Positions 35,366 to 47,232 of a DNA stretch of 64,000 nt are shown in pieces (the first letter of the stretch is position 1; the number at the start of each line of letters is the position of its first letter). The DNA is from Novosphingobium arvoryzae (lineage in GTDB: Bacteria > Pseudomonadota > Alphaproteobacteria > Sphingomonadales > Sphingomonadaceae). The notes under the pieces are model-generated. The model worked only from the letters and a program-made list of their open reading frames with translations. It was not told the DNA's origin and did not search any database. The translations under genes were made by a program, and so were the position numbers. The stretch is from contig NZ_BMZD01000002.1 of the NCBI RefSeq assembly GCF_014652615.1, positions 310,001 through 374,000 on the forward strand. Reading direction: 5' to 3'.

Positions 35366-36646
35366 TCAGAAGTACTCTTTGACGGCGCGCAACACGCGGC
35401 CAACCAGCCCCAGCCCCGAATAGCGCATCGTCTTCTGATAGCCCGGACCGATCGCGCGGATGTCGATCGGATCGTCGGCGGCATAGAGCACCAGGCCGGC
35501 CAGCGTGGTAAAGCCCGGCGTGGCGTGCGCCTCGGCCAGTCCCTTCATGTGCAACGGCTTGCCGATGCGCACCGGGCGGCCCAGCGCCGATTGCGCGAAA
35601 TCGGCCAGCCCCGCCAGTTCGGCCCCGCCGCCGGTCAGCACCACCAGTTGGCCGCGCTGGCCGGTAAAGCCCAGGCCCTTGAGCGCCTTGGACACGTCTT
35701 CCATCAACCGTCCGAGCTGGCCGGTAATGACCGAGACGAGTTCGGCGCGGGGAATGCGGTTCTTGTCATCGGCGTGGCGCGCGGCCGGGCCGGTCGCTTC
35801 CTCGCCGGGGGCATTGACCGGGATCATCTCGCGGTGGTCCGCCGGGCTGGCGATGGCCGAACCGTGGACGCATTTCAGCCGCTCGGCCTGGAACCGGCGA
35901 ATGCCGAACGCGCTGGCGATGGCGTCGGTCACATCGCCCGACCCCATCGGGATCGTCACCAGCCCCAGCAGCATCCCCGCGGCATAGACCGACACGTTGG
36001 TCACTTCCCCGCCAAATTCGACCAGTGCAACGCCCAGTTCGCGTTCCTCGGCAGAGAGGCAGGCATAGCCCGCCGCGATCGGCGATCCGATCACCCCTTC
36101 GACATCAAGATGCGCGTTCTGGACGGCTTCGGTGATGTTGCGGATCGGGGCGCCGTCAGCCAGCATCACGTGGATGTCCACGCCCAGCCGCTCGGCATGC
36201 AGGCCCTTGGGATCGGACACGCCGTCCGCTCCGTCGAGCGTATAGTGTGCGGGCTGCGCGTGCAGCACCATGCGACCATCGGGCTGGATCACATCGCGCG
36301 CGGCCACCAGCAGGTGATCGATGTCGTCCTGCTCGATCCGGCGACCGCCGATATCGACTTCCACTTGCGCGATCTGGCTGGCCAGCCCTGCCCCGGACGA
36401 TCCGATCCAGACTTTCGACACGGAAACGTTGGCCATCTTCTCGGCCCGCTCGACCGCATCGCGCACGGCGTAAGTAGCCGCCTGCATATCGGTTACGTAA
36501 CCGCGCTTGATCCCTTGCGCGGCGCGGTGGCCGGACCCCAGCACGACCATCTCGCCCGTTTCCGAAAGCCCCGCGATCATCGCGGAAATGCGGAACGAGC
36601 CGATGTTGACGGCACCGAATACCTTGGCAATGCGGGGCGGTGCCAT
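35366..36646 (-). CDS. ftsA: Cell division protein FtsA
   Basis: A 426-residue actin-fold ATPase that tethers FtsZ to the membrane. The N-terminal FGAVNIGSFRISAMIAG and the later GGGAELAGLADFA phosphate loops are as in FtsA. The 1C/SHS2 subdomain lies in the first half, and the C-terminal GLGLVGRVLRAVKEYF is the amphipathic membrane helix. The ATG overlaps the ftsQ stop (TGATG). Confidence 0.96.
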   Translation of the reverse strand: MAPPRIAKVFGAVNIGSFRISAMIAGLSETGEMVVLGSGHRAAQGIKRGYVTDMQAATYAVRDAVERAEKMANVSVSKVWIGSSGAGLASQIAQVEVDIGGRRIEQDDIDHLLVAARDVIQPDGRMVLHAQPAHYTLDGADGVSDPKGLHAERLGVDIHVMLADGAPIRNITEAVQNAHLDVEGVIGSPIAAGYACLSAEERELGVALVEFGGEVTNVSVYAAGMLLGLVTIPMGSGDVTDAIASAFGIRRFQAERLKCVHGSAIASPADHREMIPVNAPGEEATGPAARHADDKNRIPRAELVSVITGQLGRLMEDVSKALKGLGFTGQRGQLVVLTGGGAELAGLADFAQSALGRPVRIGKPLHMKGLAEAHATPGFTTLAGLVLYAADDPIDIRAIGPGYQKTMRYSGLGLVGRVLRAVKEYF

Positions 36647-37656
36647 CAGTCCTTGTCCGCCGCTTTGCTGGCCGGTTTGGTGGATTCGGGCTTCTCGGCC
36701 TTGTCAGTCGCACCTGCCGCTGCGTCGGCCTTCGCCTTGGTCGAGGTGGCGACCACAGCGGCCTGTTCCACTTCATCGGTCCGGCCCGGCACGCGCAGGT
36801 AAATGCGATCCGGCGCGCGCATGTCAAACGCGGCGACCTTGCCGCCCAGCAGGCGGTTGCGCCCGTCGATCTGCGCGAACTTCATCAGCGCGCCCGCCGA
36901 TTGCCGCGCGCCTTCGGGCAGCGCCAGCACCTGGCCGGTGCGGAAGGTCAGGTTCCAGCGGCGGTTGCCGACCCATTCCGCCTCGCGCACCTGGCCCTTG
37001 ATCGCGGGCGCGGCATCCAGCAGCGCGCCCAGCGCGACGACCTGCTTGCCCGCCCCCGGACCGCCAACGATCAGCTTGCCCTTGGCCCGCTCGGCCGAAA
37101 CGGTTTCCAGTTCGGTCCCCTCGGCATCGATCAGCACCAGCTTGCCGGCCTTCTTCAGCACGGCGGCGGGTTTGCGCTCGACGATATCGACCACCAGCGT
37201 ATCCGGCAGCTGGCGCGAGACGCGGGCATCCTGCACCCACGAGAGTTGCAGCAGTTCATTGCGCAGGCCATCGATATCGACCAGCGGCATCGCCCGTTCC
37301 CGCTCTGCCAGCGCACGTTCATAGACTTTCAGTTCGTTGAGGTTCTGGACCCCGCGCACTTCCACCCGGCGCACTTCGAACCCGGCATCGCGCGCCACCG
37401 CGGCCAGCTGCTTTTCCGCCATCGCCGGAATCCCGGCAAAACTGGCAACCGTCCACGCCAAGACCACCGCGCCGCCCAGGATCATGGCCAGGAAAATGCG
37501 GTGCAGCTGCGCCTCGCTGAACGGCAGCCAGCCCATCGCGGCGTCGAGTGCCGACCCGGTCTTCGCCTTGGCCGCGCGCACCTGCCGCGCCTTGCTTTGC
37601 GCCGCGGCGGCGCGTCGCACGCCCTTGCCGCCGCGCTTGATGGTCTGCGCGCTCAT
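36646..37656 (-). CDS. ftsQ: Cell division protein FtsQ
   Basis: A 336-residue bitopic protein of the divisome. The Arg/Lys-rich cytoplasmic tail is about 60 residues. A membrane helix (IFLAMILGGAVVLAWTVASF) precedes a POTRA domain (VRRVEVRGVQNL...) and the FtsQ beta domain (QLPDTLVVDIVERKPAAV). A low-complexity Ala/Lys tail ends the protein. It overlaps ddl by ATGA and ftsA by TGATG. Confidence 0.95.
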   Translation of the reverse strand: MSAQTIKRGGKGVRRAAAAQSKARQVRAAKAKTGSALDAAMGWLPFSEAQLHRIFLAMILGGAVVLAWTVASFAGIPAMAEKQLAAVARDAGFEVRRVEVRGVQNLNELKVYERALAERERAMPLVDIDGLRNELLQLSWVQDARVSRQLPDTLVVDIVERKPAAVLKKAGKLVLIDAEGTELETVSAERAKGKLIVGGPGAGKQVVALGALLDAAPAIKGQVREAEWVGNRRWNLTFRTGQVLALPEGARQSAGALMKFAQIDGRNRLLGGKVAAFDMRAPDRIYLRVPGRTDEVEQAAVVATSTKAKADAAAGATDKAEKPESTKPASKAADKD

Positions 37657-38597
37657 GCTGCCCCCTGCTTGCTGTTCAGCGCATCGGCGATGATCGCCTC
37701 GACCAGATCGCCATAGCTCATGCCCAGATGCCGGGCCTGTTCGGGCACCAGGCTGAGCGGAGTCATCCCCGGCTGGGTGTTGGTTTCCAGCACGAACAAC
37801 CCGGCCAGACCGCGTTCATCATCCCAGCGGAAGTCGGTGCGACTGCACCCCTTGCACCCCAGCAGGCGGTGCGCGCGCAAGGCCAGATCGAGGCAGGCCT
37901 GGGTGATTTCATCGGGGATCTCCGCCGGGCAGACATGCTCGGTCATGCCCTCGGTATACTTGGCATCGAAGTCATAGAAGCCGGACTTCGGCTTCAGTTC
38001 GGTCACCATCAGTGCCCGGTCACCCAGCACCGCCGTGGTCAATTCGCGCCCGCGAATGAACGGTTCGGCCAGCAGCCGGTCAAATTCCTGCCACGGCCCC
38101 TTGGCGTCCGGGCTGATCGGGTTGCCGTAGTTGCCATCTGCCGTGACGATCGCCACGCCCACCGACGAGCCCTCGTTCACGGGCTTGAGCACATAGGGCC
38201 GCTCCAGCGGGTCGCGCTCATAGATTTCCGCCGTCTCGACGATCCGCCCGCCCGGCATCGGAATGCCATGCGGCACCAGCGCCTGCTTGGTCAGTTCCTT
38301 GTCGATGGCGATGACCGAAGTGACCATGCCCGAATGGGTATAGGTCAGCCCCATCAGGTCCATCAGCCCCTGGATCGAGCCATCTTCCCCCGGCGAGCCG
38401 TGCAGCGCGTTGAACACCACATCGGGCGCGGCCTCGGCCAGTTTCTGCGCCACGTCGCGGCCCATGTCGATCCGGGTGACGCGATGGCCGCGCTCTTCCA
38501 GCGCGCTTGCCACGCCCTCGCCGCTCATCAGGCTGACCGGCCGTTCGTTCGACCAGCCGCCCATCAGCACCGCGACATGGAGTTTCGGAAGGCTCAC
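37653..38597 (-). CDS. ddl: D-alanine--D-alanine ligase
   Basis: A 314-residue ATP-grasp enzyme making the D-Ala-D-Ala dipeptide of the peptidoglycan stem. HGSPGEDGSIQGL, the KPVNEGSSVGV loop, SRTDFRW and ETNTQPGMT are the family motifs. The start is GTG at 38597, overlapping the murB stop as GTGA. Confidence 0.97.
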   Translation of the reverse strand: MSLPKLHVAVLMGGWSNERPVSLMSGEGVASALEERGHRVTRIDMGRDVAQKLAEAAPDVVFNALHGSPGEDGSIQGLMDLMGLTYTHSGMVTSVIAIDKELTKQALVPHGIPMPGGRIVETAEIYERDPLERPYVLKPVNEGSSVGVAIVTADGNYGNPISPDAKGPWQEFDRLLAEPFIRGRELTTAVLGDRALMVTELKPKSGFYDFDAKYTEGMTEHVCPAEIPDEITQACLDLALRAHRLLGCKGCSRTDFRWDDERGLAGLFVLETNTQPGMTPLSLVPEQARHLGMSYGDLVEAIIADALNSKQGAA

Positions 38598-39490
38598 TTG
38601 GACTTACCTACTCTTTGAATTTCCCATTCCAGATCGACCCCGGAATGCGCTTTCACCCGCCGCCGCACTTCGTCGCCCAGCGCCTCGATATCGGCGCTGG
38701 TCGCATCGCCCAGATTGAGCAGGAAGTTGCAGTGCTTTTCGCTGACTTGTGCCCCGCCCAGGGTCAGCCCCCGGCACCCGGCCGCGTCGACCAGTTCCCA
38801 CGCCTTGTGACCCGACGGATTCTTGAAGGTGGAACCGCCGGTCTTGCTGCGCAGCGGCTGGCTGGCTTCGCGGCTGGCGGAAATGCGGTCCATTTCGGCC
38901 TGGATGTCCTCCGCCTTGCCGGGACGCCCCCTGAACCGCGCGGCGACCACGATGGCCCCGTCCGGCAACTCGCTGTGGCGATAGGTATAATGCAGGTCCG
39001 CCGCGGCCAGCGTGTGCAGGCTGCCATCGCGCAGCACCACGTCGCAATCGACCAGAATGTCCTTCACTTCACCGCCGTAGGCGCCGCCGTTCATCCGCAC
39101 GAACCCGCCGACCGTGCCGGGGATCGAGCGCAGGAATTCAAGGCCGCCAATGCCGTTGTCGCGCGCGGTGGAGGACACCAGGATGCCCGAAGCCCCCGCG
39201 CCGCAATCCAGCGTCAGGCCCGCGCATTTGCTGACTTTGGCAAAGGCCTTGCCCAGCCGCACCACCACGCCCGGCACCCCGCCGTCGCGCACGATCAGGT
39301 TGGACCCCAGCCCCAGCGGCATCACCGGCACGGCCGGATCAAGCCCGCGCAGGAAGGCTTGCAGGTCGGCCACGTCCTTCGGCTCGAACAGCCATTCGGC
39401 GCTACCGCCGGATTTGAACCACACCAGCGGGGCCAGCGGCGCGTTCGCCGTCAGCTTACCCGCAACAGTGGGGAGCGCCGCCTGCGTCAC
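38594..39490 (-). CDS. murB: UDP-N-acetylenolpyruvoylglucosamine reductase
   Basis: A 298-residue flavoenzyme reducing the enolpyruvyl group to make UDP-MurNAc. FAD-binding [12 protein letters not shown] and the [14 protein letters not shown] block are clear, and [11 protein letters not shown] carries the catalytic serine region. The start is GTG at 39490 (GTGA with murC), which removes an unrelated upstream extension. Confidence 0.95.
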   Translation of the reverse strand: MTQAALPTVAGKLTANAPLAPLVWFKSGGSAEWLFEPKDVADLQAFLRGLDPAVPVMPLGLGSNLIVRDGGVPGVVVRLGKAFAKVSKCAGLTLDCGAGASGILVSSTARDNGIGGLEFLRSIPGTVGGFVRMNGGAYGGEVKDILVDCDVVLRDGSLHTLAAADLHYTYRHSELPDGAIVVAARFRGRPGKAEDIQAEMDRISASREASQPLRSKTGGSTFKNPSGHKAWELVDAAGCRGLTLGGAQVSEKHCNFLLNLGDATSADIEALGDEVRRRVKAHSGVDLEWEIQRVGKSK

Positions 39491-40926
39491 CCGCCCCTCC
39501 GCTGGAACGTGATCGCGGCGGCCAGACCGCCCGCCCACTTCGTGATGTCCCCCGCCCCCAGGCAGACGACCATGTCGCCCGGCTGGACAGTCTCGGCCAG
39601 CGCGCGGGCCAGCGCGTCGGCATTGGCGATCACTTGCGCATTGCGATGTCCGCGCGCCTTCATGCCGGCCACCATCGCGGCGGAATCCACGCCCTCGATC
39701 GGCTGTTCGCCGGCGGCATAGACCGGCGCGGCATAGACCACGTCGGCATCGTTGAACGCGGCGGCGAAGTCATCCATGTGGTCGCGCAGGCGGGTGAAGC
39801 GGTGCGGCTGGACCACGGCGATCACCCGGCCCTTCACCCCTTCGCGCGCGGCGGCCAGCACGGCGCGGATTTCGACCGGATGGTGGCCATAATCGTCGAT
39901 CACGGTCACGCCATCGACTTCGCCAACCTTGGTAAAGCGCCGCTTGACCCCGCCGAACTTGGCAAAGCCGGTACGGATGACGTCTTCCGGCACGCCCATT
40001 TCCACCGCCACGGCGACCGCCGCGAGCGAATTCTGCACGTTATGCCGCCCCGGCATGGGCAGTTCGATGCCCTCGATCCGGCGGAAGCTGCCATCGCGCT
40101 GGCGCAGCACCGCATCGAACCGGTTGCCGCCGGGGAACGGGGTGACGTTTTCGCCGCGCACGTCAGCCTGCGCCGAAAAGCCATAAGTCACCACGCGCCG
40201 GTCGCGGACCTTGGGGATCACCGCTTGCACTTCCGGATGGTCGATGCACAGCACTGCGCAGCCATAGAAGGGGACGTTCTCGATGAATTCGACGAACGCG
40301 TCCTTGATCGCGTCAAAGCTGCCGTAGTGATCGAGGTGTTCGGGATCGATGTTGGTGACGATGGCAATCGTGCCGTCGAGCCGCAGGAACGAGCCGTCGC
40401 TCTCATCCGCCTCGACCACCATCCATTCGCTTTCGCCGAGGCGCGCGTTGGAACCGTAGGAATTGATGATCCCGCCGTTGATCACCGTGGGATCGACCCC
40501 GCCCGCATCGAGCAGCGCCGCGACCAGCGACGTCGTCGTGGTCTTGCCATGCGTGCCCGCCACGGCAACCGTGCGCTTCAGGCGCATCAGTTCGGCCAGC
40601 ATTTCGGCCCGGCGCACCACCGGCACGCGGTTTTCCAGCGCGGCGACGACTTCCGGGTTGTCACGCTTCACCGCGGTCGACGTCACCACCACCGCCGCTT
40701 CGCCCAGATTTTCGGCGGCATGGCCGATCATCACCTTGATCCCGCGGGCGCGCAGCCCTTCGACCACATAGCCTTCGGCAATGTCGCTGCCCTGCACGCT
40801 GTAGCCCAGGTTGTGCATCACCTCGGCAATGCCGGACATGCCGATCCCGCCGATGCCGACGAAGTGGATCGTGCCGATATCGGTGGGCATGCGCCCGCCG
40901 GGTGCGGAAGAAAGGGCGCGTTTCAC
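39487..40926 (-). CDS. murC: UDP-N-acetylmuramate--L-alanine ligase
   Basis: A 479-residue Mur ligase adding L-Ala to UDP-MurNAc. It has the N-terminal [15 protein letters not shown] loop [19 protein letters not shown] and the central DPEHLDHYG block. The GTG at 40926 overlaps the murG stop (GTGA); an ATG at 40890 just before the conserved core ([10 protein letters not shown]) is an alternative start. Confidence 0.96.
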   Translation of the reverse strand: MKRALSSAPGGRMPTDIGTIHFVGIGGIGMSGIAEVMHNLGYSVQGSDIAEGYVVEGLRARGIKVMIGHAAENLGEAAVVVTSTAVKRDNPEVVAALENRVPVVRRAEMLAELMRLKRTVAVAGTHGKTTTTSLVAALLDAGGVDPTVINGGIINSYGSNARLGESEWMVVEADESDGSFLRLDGTIAIVTNIDPEHLDHYGSFDAIKDAFVEFIENVPFYGCAVLCIDHPEVQAVIPKVRDRRVVTYGFSAQADVRGENVTPFPGGNRFDAVLRQRDGSFRRIEGIELPMPGRHNVQNSLAAVAVAVEMGVPEDVIRTGFAKFGGVKRRFTKVGEVDGVTVIDDYGHHPVEIRAVLAAAREGVKGRVIAVVQPHRFTRLRDHMDDFAAAFNDADVVYAAPVYAAGEQPIEGVDSAAMVAGMKARGHRNAQVIANADALARALAETVQPGDMVVCLGAGDITKWAGGLAAAITFQRRGG

Positions 40927-42128
40927 GCGTTCAGGTCCTTTGCCATTGCCTCGCCCGCCACGGCCTCGCCGGACGGGGCGGTTACACTGTTCGCCACGCG
41001 GATCACGTCCATCAGCGGCGCCCCGCCAAACCCCTCGACCAGATCGGCCAGATCGCGCACCGCATTGGGATAACCGCAGTTCCACGCCGCATGGGCCGCA
41101 TTGCCCAGCGTTTCCGGGTTCATCGCGATGGCCTGGATCTGCTTGGCCAGTTCGGCGGCGGTAAACCGGTCCTGCCGGATCATCCGCGCGCCGCCCGCCT
41201 TGGCCACATCGCGGGTATTGGCGGCCTGATGGTCATCCGTGGCGATAGGCAGCGGCACGAGGATCGCGGGACGGCCCACGGCGGTCAGCTCCGCAATGGT
41301 CGATGCCCCCGCACGGCCGATGAACAGGTGCGCATCGGCCAGCCGCTCGGCCATGTTTTCGAAATAGGTGCCCAGCTCTGCCGGAATGTCATGCCCGGCA
41401 TAGCGCGCGCGCACGGCCTCGATGTCTTCCGGGCGGCATTGCTGCGTCACTTGCAGGCGGCCCCGCAGCGCGGGCGGCAGCATGGCCAGGCCATCGGGCA
41501 CCACTTCGGACAGCACGCTCGCTCCCTGGCTGCCGCCGGTCACCAGCACGCGCAGCAGGCCGTCTTCGGCAAACGGCGGAAACGGCTGGTCACGCAGCGC
41601 CAGCACTTCCGCGCGGACCGGGTTGCCAACCAGATGGACCTTCCCCGCCAGCTTGTCGGCCAGCCGGTCCACTTGCGAATAGGACGTGGCGATGGCGTCC
41701 ACCCGGCTCGCCAGGAAACGGTTCACGCGGCCCAGCACCGCATTCTGTTCGTGGATCACGCTGGGGATCTTCGCGCTGGTCGCCGCCCACAGCGCCGGGA
41801 ACGCCGGATATCCGCCAAACCCGACCACGGCGGAGGGCTGAAAGCTCTCGAACAGGCGCAGCGCCATGCGCCGCCCCTCCAGGATCGCGCCGATACCCTT
41901 GGGCCAGTGCAGCGGGTTCTTGCCGATCCGCCCGGCCGGCAGGACATGGGCCACCAGCGTTTCCGGCTTGCCGGGAAGCCGCGCCCCGCGCTCGTCCGTG
42001 ATCAACGCGACATGGTGGCCGCGCCGCTCCAGCTCGGTCGCCAGCGCGAACGCCGGGATCAGGTGGCCGCCGGTGCCGCCAGCGGCCAGCACATAATGAC
42101 GGCTCACGCCCGGAGCGGTGCTGCTCAT
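40923..42128 (-). CDS. murG: UDP-GlcNAc--lipid I transferase MurG
   Basis: A 401-residue peripheral membrane GT-B enzyme making lipid [12 protein letters not shown] near residue 18, [14 protein letters not shown] and [10 protein letters not shown] are diagnostic, as is the [11 protein letters not shown] donor-site helix. The start overlaps the ftsW stop (ATGA). Confidence 0.97.
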   Translation of the reverse strand: MSSTAPGVSRHYVLAAGGTGGHLIPAFALATELERRGHHVALITDERGARLPGKPETLVAHVLPAGRIGKNPLHWPKGIGAILEGRRMALRLFESFQPSAVVGFGGYPAFPALWAATSAKIPSVIHEQNAVLGRVNRFLASRVDAIATSYSQVDRLADKLAGKVHLVGNPVRAEVLALRDQPFPPFAEDGLLRVLVTGGSQGASVLSEVVPDGLAMLPPALRGRLQVTQQCRPEDIEAVRARYAGHDIPAELGTYFENMAERLADAHLFIGRAGASTIAELTAVGRPAILVPLPIATDDHQAANTRDVAKAGGARMIRQDRFTAAELAKQIQAIAMNPETLGNAAHAAWNCGYPNAVRDLADLVEGFGGAPLMDVIRVANSVTAPSGEAVAGEAMAKDLNA

Positions 42129-43360
42129 TTCGAAATCCCCGGAATGGTGATGCCAACGTCGCGCAAATTGAAACCCTCACGCTGCAGGAACGGGTTGCGG
42201 CGGGTAATCGCCAGCAGGAACCCCACCCCCAGACACAGCGCGATGGTGGACGACCCGCCATAGGAAATCAGCGGCAGCGTCATCCCCTTGGATGGGAACA
42301 GTTGCAGGTTGACCAGGATGTTGATGAACGCCTGCCCGCCCAGCTGCGCGGTGAGGCCGGCGGCGGCCAGCGCGGTGAACAGGTCTTCCTCGTCCAGCAG
42401 GCGCAGCAGCACGCGCAGGACAATGGCCAGATAGAGCACCACGATCAGCGCGCACATCAGCAGGCCGAATTCCTCGCCAATGACGGAAAAGATATAGTCG
42501 GTGTGCGCCTCTGGCAGGCCCAGCTTGCGCGTGCCCAGCCACAGCCCGCTGCCGGTCCACCCCCCGGCCAGCAGCGTGCGCTGGGCCAGGTCGACCTGAT
42601 CGTAGGCACTGCCGCCGCCCAGGAACGCATCGATGCGGTGGCGGGCGTTGTCGTAGAAAACATAGGCCGCAACCACAAAGGCCACGACCCCGCCGGCCAG
42701 CCCCGCAATGCGCTTCACGTCGATCCCGGACATCAGGACGAGCACGCCCCACACGCCCGCGAACAGCACGGCCGAACCAAAATCGGGCTGCAACATCAAC
42801 AGCATGACGATCAGCGCCATGACCACTGTCGACATCGCCATCACCGGCAGGTTCGGATCGCGCACCCGCCATGACAGAATCCATGCCAGCCCGATGGCAT
42901 AGGCGGGCTTGAGGAACTCTGACGGCTGCAACGACACGCCCAGGTTCAGCCAGCGCTTCGCCCCGTTCACGTTGGTGCCGATCAGCGGGACCAGGAACAG
43001 CCCGATCAGCATCGCGAAACCCAGCAGGATGCCGGCCCGCCGAGCGGTTTCGCGCGGCAGCAGCGATGCGCCGAACAGCGCGATCAGCCCCAGCACCTGC
43101 CAGCGCAAGTGGATGTAGAAAAAGTGCAGATCGTCCAGCCGCACCGCCGAAGTGGACAGCCGCCGCGCGCTGGCGGGCGACGATGCCGCCACCGCCGCGG
43201 TGCCGATTGCCATCAGCACCAGCACCATCGCCAGCAACCAGCGGTCGATCTCGCGCCACCACATCGCCAGCTCGCTGCGCCGGTTGCGGCGATAGCGCTG
43301 CCCGGCCAGGCCCGCCGGACCTTGCCCCGCGCGGGGAACATAGGGCGGATGGGTCGCCAT
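42125..43360 (-). CDS. ftsW: Septal peptidoglycan polymerase FtsW
   Basis: A 411-residue SEDS-family glycosyltransferase that polymerises lipid II with FtsI. About ten membrane helices occur. QPSEFLKP, LQPDFGSA, the GLPEAHTDYIFSVIGEEFG loop and LPLISYGGSS are typical. The cytoplasmic N-terminus is Arg/Pro-rich (about 35 residues). The start at 43360 overlaps the murD stop as TGATG. Confidence 0.96.
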   Translation of the reverse strand: MATHPPYVPRAGQGPAGLAGQRYRRNRRSELAMWWREIDRWLLAMVLVLMAIGTAAVAASSPASARRLSTSAVRLDDLHFFYIHLRWQVLGLIALFGASLLPRETARRAGILLGFAMLIGLFLVPLIGTNVNGAKRWLNLGVSLQPSEFLKPAYAIGLAWILSWRVRDPNLPVMAMSTVVMALIVMLLMLQPDFGSAVLFAGVWGVLVLMSGIDVKRIAGLAGGVVAFVVAAYVFYDNARHRIDAFLGGGSAYDQVDLAQRTLLAGGWTGSGLWLGTRKLGLPEAHTDYIFSVIGEEFGLLMCALIVVLYLAIVLRVLLRLLDEEDLFTALAAAGLTAQLGGQAFINILVNLQLFPSKGMTLPLISYGGSSTIALCLGVGFLLAITRRNPFLQREGFNLRDVGITIPGISK

Positions 43361-44697
43361 CAGCACGGGCTCCCACTGGCGTCGGGCGCGATCAGCGCCT
43401 GCACGATCTGGCGAAAGCTGTCGCCGCGCGCCTCGTAATCGCGGAACTGGTCGAAACTGGCGCACGCCGGGCTGAGCAGCACGACATCGCCAGGGTGCGC
43501 CGCCGCCATGGCTTGCTGGATGGCTTCGCACATCATTTCGCTGCGGGTCACCGGCATGTGCGGAGCCAGCAACTCGGCAAAGCGCGGTCCGGCCTCACCG
43601 ATCGTGTAGGCTGCCGCGATGTTGCCGAAATAGGGCGCGCATTCGTCCAGCCGGTCGCCCTTGGGCAAGCCGCCAAGGATCCAGTGGACCCGGCGGTTCG
43701 GGTTCGGCGGAAACGCCGCCAGCGCGGGCGCGGTTGAGGCCGGGTTGGTCGCCTTGCTGTCGTTAATGAACATCACGCCGTTCGCTTCGGCCACGCGCTC
43801 CATCCGGTGCGGCAGCCCGCGGAACGTCGCCATGGCCGGCCCCCACTGCTGCGCGGTCAGCCCCAGCGCCTCGGCGATGGCCACCGCAACGGCGGCATTC
43901 TGCAGGTTGTGCGGCCCCTGCAGGGTCGGCCAGCCCGCGTGCAGCGCGATCAGGTCCTGCCCGTCAACGGACCGCACCCGCGCGGGATCGCGGCGCGATT
44001 CTTCGCGCGCGGCGACGGCGCGCGTCTCCGCGTCGCCCACGCCGAACACCGCGAACTGGTCCGCCCGCTGCATCGCGAACAGCCGCGCCTTCGACGCGGC
44101 ATAACCGGCAAACCCGTCATAGCGATCGAGGTGATCGGGCGTGATGTTGAGCAGCGCCGCGACATCGCATTCCAGGCTGTGCGTCAGGTCGATCTGATAG
44201 CTGGACAGTTCCAGCACATAGACCCCGCCGGGCGAGAGCGGGGTTTGCGAGAGGATCGGCAGGCCGATGTTGCCGCCCATCCGCACCGGCAGCGCGGCGC
44301 TTTGCAGGATGTGATGGACCAGCGCGGTGGTGGTCGACTTGCCGTTGGTGCCGGTAATGCCAACCACGCGGTGCGCGGGCAGCGCGGCGCGGGCCTGCGC
44401 GAACAGCTCGATGTCGCCGATCACCGGCACACCGGCCTGTGCCGCATGGGCGGCGATGGGGTGGGAATTGAGCGGAACGCCGGGTGAGACCACCACCCCG
44501 GCATAGCCGGTCAGGTCGATCCCCAGCGGGTCGGCCAGCTCAACCCGGCCTTCCAGCTTGCGGCGCGGTTCTTCGCGGTTGTCCCACGCGGTGACTTTCG
44601 CCCCGCTGGCCAGCAGGCATTCCACCGCCGCCAGCCCCGACCGGGCCAGGCCGAGCACGGCATAGCGTTTTCCGGCAAAGGCGGGCGAGGAGATCAC
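43360..44697 (-). CDS. murD: UDP-N-acetylmuramoyl-L-alanine--D-glutamate ligase
   Basis: A 445-residue Mur ligase adding D-Glu. It has the ATP loop [15 protein letters not shown], the ELSSYQIDL strand and [13 protein letters not shown]. The start is GTG at 44697, overlapping the mraY stop as GTGA. Confidence 0.96.
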   Translation of the reverse strand: MISSPAFAGKRYAVLGLARSGLAAVECLLASGAKVTAWDNREEPRRKLEGRVELADPLGIDLTGYAGVVVSPGVPLNSHPIAAHAAQAGVPVIGDIELFAQARAALPAHRVVGITGTNGKSTTTALVHHILQSAALPVRMGGNIGLPILSQTPLSPGGVYVLELSSYQIDLTHSLECDVAALLNITPDHLDRYDGFAGYAASKARLFAMQRADQFAVFGVGDAETRAVAAREESRRDPARVRSVDGQDLIALHAGWPTLQGPHNLQNAAVAVAIAEALGLTAQQWGPAMATFRGLPHRMERVAEANGVMFINDSKATNPASTAPALAAFPPNPNRRVHWILGGLPKGDRLDECAPYFGNIAAAYTIGEAGPRFAELLAPHMPVTRSEMMCEAIQQAMAAAHPGDVVLLSPACASFDQFRDYEARGDSFRQIVQALIAPDASGSPC

Positions 44698-45764
44698 CGC
44701 AGCTTCAGCGTCGAAAGCCCGATCAGCGCCAGAATGATCGAGACGATCCAGAACCGGATCACCACGGTCGATTCCTTCCAGCCCAGCTGTTCGAAGTGGT
44801 GGTGGATCGGGGCCATCTTGAACACGCGCTTGCCGGTGCGCTTGTACACCGCGACCTGGATGATGACCGACGCGGTTTCCGCCACGAACAGCCCGCCGAC
44901 AATCAGCAGCACGATTTCATGATGCGCGGCAACGGCAATCGCCCCCAGCGCCCCGCCCAGCGCAAGGCTGCCGGTATCGCCCATGAACACGGCCGCGGGC
45001 GGCGCGTTGAACCACAGGAATGCCAGGCACGCCCCCATGATCCCGGCACACAGGATCGCCAGTTCACCCGCGCGCGGGACGTGCGGGATGCCAAGGTAGG
45101 CCGAAAAGTCAGCCCGGCCGGCCAGATAGGCGATGATCGCAAACGTTCCCGCCGCGATCACGACCGGCATCGCGGCCAGCCCGTCCAGCCCGTCGGTCAG
45201 GTTCACCGCGTTGCCGAAGCCCACGATCACGGTCGCCGCGAACAGGTAATAGAACGGCCCCAGCGGGATGTAGATGTTGCTGAAGAAGGGTACGTAAAGG
45301 TTGGTGTTGACCTGGCTGACGATCAGCCACGAGGCGACCCCCGCCACAGCGAATTCACCCAGCAGCCGCACGCGCCCGGATACCCCGGCGGTGCTGCGCT
45401 TTTTCACCTTGTCGTAATCATCCAGGAACCCGATCAGCCCGAATCCGCCGGTCACCGCCATGCAGGCCCAGACGAACGGGTTGGTCAGGTCCATCCACAG
45501 CAGCATCGCGATCAGCAGCGACGTGAGGATCATCAGCCCGCCCATCGTCGGCGTGCCGCGCTTGGCCAGGTGGGTCTGCGGCCCATCCTCGCGGATCGGC
45601 TGGCCCTTGCCCTGTCGGACGCGCAGCATGTTGATGAAGCGCGGCCCGATGATCAGCCCGATCACCAGCGCAGTCATCAGCGCCGCACCCGCGCGGAAGG
45701 TCTGATAGCGAATGAGGTTCGCCAGACCTTCAAATTCGAAATACTGCGCGATCAGGTACAGCAT
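44694..45764 (-). CDS. mraY: Phospho-N-acetylmuramoyl-pentapeptide-transferase
   Basis: A 356-residue, ten-helix inner membrane enzyme making lipid [40 protein letters not shown] and the APIHHHFE metal-binding loop are all present. The start at 45764 has AAGG five bases upstream and lies 7 bases after the murF stop, one of the two non-overlapping junctions in the cluster. Confidence 0.97.
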   Translation of the reverse strand: MLYLIAQYFEFEGLANLIRYQTFRAGAALMTALVIGLIIGPRFINMLRVRQGKGQPIREDGPQTHLAKRGTPTMGGLMILTSLLIAMLLWMDLTNPFVWACMAVTGGFGLIGFLDDYDKVKKRSTAGVSGRVRLLGEFAVAGVASWLIVSQVNTNLYVPFFSNIYIPLGPFYYLFAATVIVGFGNAVNLTDGLDGLAAMPVVIAAGTFAIIAYLAGRADFSAYLGIPHVPRAGELAILCAGIMGACLAFLWFNAPPAAVFMGDTGSLALGGALGAIAVAAHHEIVLLIVGGLFVAETASVIIQVAVYKRTGKRVFKMAPIHHHFEQLGWKESTVVIRFWIVSIILALIGLSTLKLR

Positions 45765-45771
45765 CCTGACC

Positions 45772-47232
45772 TTATTCCTTGTTCTGTTCGAGCGCGGAAA
45801 CCAGTTTCCCCAACCCGACCGAGTTCGACCCCTTGACGAGGATCGCGTCGCCGCGTTCCACCCCATGCTCGCGCAGCGCGGCCAGCGCTTCGGTTGCATT
45901 GCGGCAATGCGTGAACCGAATGGCCTTGCCAAGCGCACCGCTGCCCGCTTTCCCCAGTTCGTCGGCCAGCGGCGTCATCTCGTCACCCACCAGGATCGCG
46001 AAATCGACGCCCGCCGCAGTCATCGGATCGACCAGCTCGGCATGGAAGCCGGGGCCATGCTCACCCAGTTCCTTCATCGCCCCCAGCACCGCCAACCGCC
46101 GCGTTGCAGGCGTGGCGCCGAGCTGCGCCAGCGTCGCGCGCATCGAGGCAGGGTTGGCATTATAGCTTTCATCGATCAGCAGAGCGGTGCCGCCATCGGC
46201 GGTTTTCAGCGCGGAGCGCGCGCCGCGCCCCTTCAGCCCTTCCATTTCGGCCAGCGCCAGCCCCGCCGCACCCAGATCGCCGCCCGCCGCGCGGACCGCC
46301 GCCATCACCGCCAGCGAATTGGCCACCCAGTGCTCGCCCGGCGCGGAAACGGTATAGCACAACCGCCGCTCACCCAGGTCCGCCGTCACCAGCGAGCCGC
46401 CGCCCGGTGCCGCCACGGCATCCAGCAGCCGCACCGCCGATCCCACGGCCTTGCCGAACGAGACGACTTGCGCGCCCAGCCGCAGTGCCGCTTCGCGCAG
46501 CTGTGGGTAATAGGGGCTGTCTGCCGGGATCACGGCCACGCCGCCCGGTTCCAGCCCGCCAAAGATTTCCGCCTTGGCGTCGGCAATCGCCTCCATGCTG
46601 CCCAGCATTTCGATATGGGCGGGCGCGATAGTGGTGATGACAGCCACGTGCGGACGAACTTGTGCGGTCAGATCAGCGATTTCGCCGGCATGGTTCATGC
46701 CCATTTCGAACACGCCGAACTTCGCTCGCGCGGGCATCCGCGCCAGGCTCAGCGGCACGCCGACGTGGTTGTTATAGCTCTTGACGCTGCGATGCGCCTT
46801 GCCCCGGCTCGACCGGTCGAGCGCGGCGAAAATCGCTTCCTTCACGCCGGTCTTGCCGACCGATCCGGTGACCCCGATCACGCACGGCTCACCGCGTTCG
46901 CGGGCGGCTTTGGCCAGCAGGCCCAGCGCGGCGTTGGTATCGGCCACGAGGATGTGCGGACCCGCGACCGGGCGGTCCACGACCGCCGCCGCCGCACCCT
47001 TGGCAAAGGCCGCCTCGACAAAGCGGTGGCCGTCCATGCTTTCGCCCTTCAGCGCGAAGAACAGGTCGCCTTCCACCACGTCGCGACTGTCGATTTCCAC
47101 GCCGGATACCTGAAAATCACCGCTGGCGGTGCCGCCGACCGCGCGGGCAATGGCGCCTGAGTCCCACAGCGCAAGCGGCAGATCGTCCTCAACCTCGGTC
47201 GGCCAGGCGAGAATCCGGACGGCTGCGTTCAT
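45772..47232 (-). CDS. murF: UDP-MurNAc-tripeptide--D-Ala-D-Ala ligase
   Basis: A 486-residue Mur ligase that adds the D-Ala-D-Ala dipeptide. The ATP loop is [15 protein letters not shown], with valine-glycine where many relatives have Ser-Gly. The [10 protein letters not shown] and [11 protein letters not shown] motifs are standard. The ATG overlaps the murE stop (ATGA); a GTG at 47241 is an alternative. Confidence 0.95.
   Translation of the reverse strand: MNAAVRILAWPTEVEDDLPLALWDSGAIARAVGGTASGDFQVSGVEIDSRDVVEGDLFFALKGESMDGHRFVEAAFAKGAAAAVVDRPVAGPHILVADTNAALGLLAKAARERGEPCVIGVTGSVGKTGVKEAIFAALDRSSRGKAHRSVKSYNNHVGVPLSLARMPARAKFGVFEMGMNHAGEIADLTAQVRPHVAVITTIAPAHIEMLGSMEAIADAKAEIFGGLEPGGVAVIPADSPYYPQLREAALRLGAQVVSFGKAVGSAVRLLDAVAAPGGGSLVTADLGERRLCYTVSAPGEHWVANSLAVMAAVRAAGGDLGAAGLALAEMEGLKGRGARSALKTADGGTALLIDESYNANPASMRATLAQLGATPATRRLAVLGAMKELGEHGPGFHAELVDPMTAAGVDFAILVGDEMTPLADELGKAGSGALGKAIRFTHCRNATEALAALREHGVERGDAILVKGSNSVGLGKLVSALEQNKE

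Noticed and set aside
33567..35423. A 618-codon plus-strand frame opposite ftsZ.
   Set aside because: It is antisense to ftsZ and compositionally biased. FtsZ itself is unambiguous.
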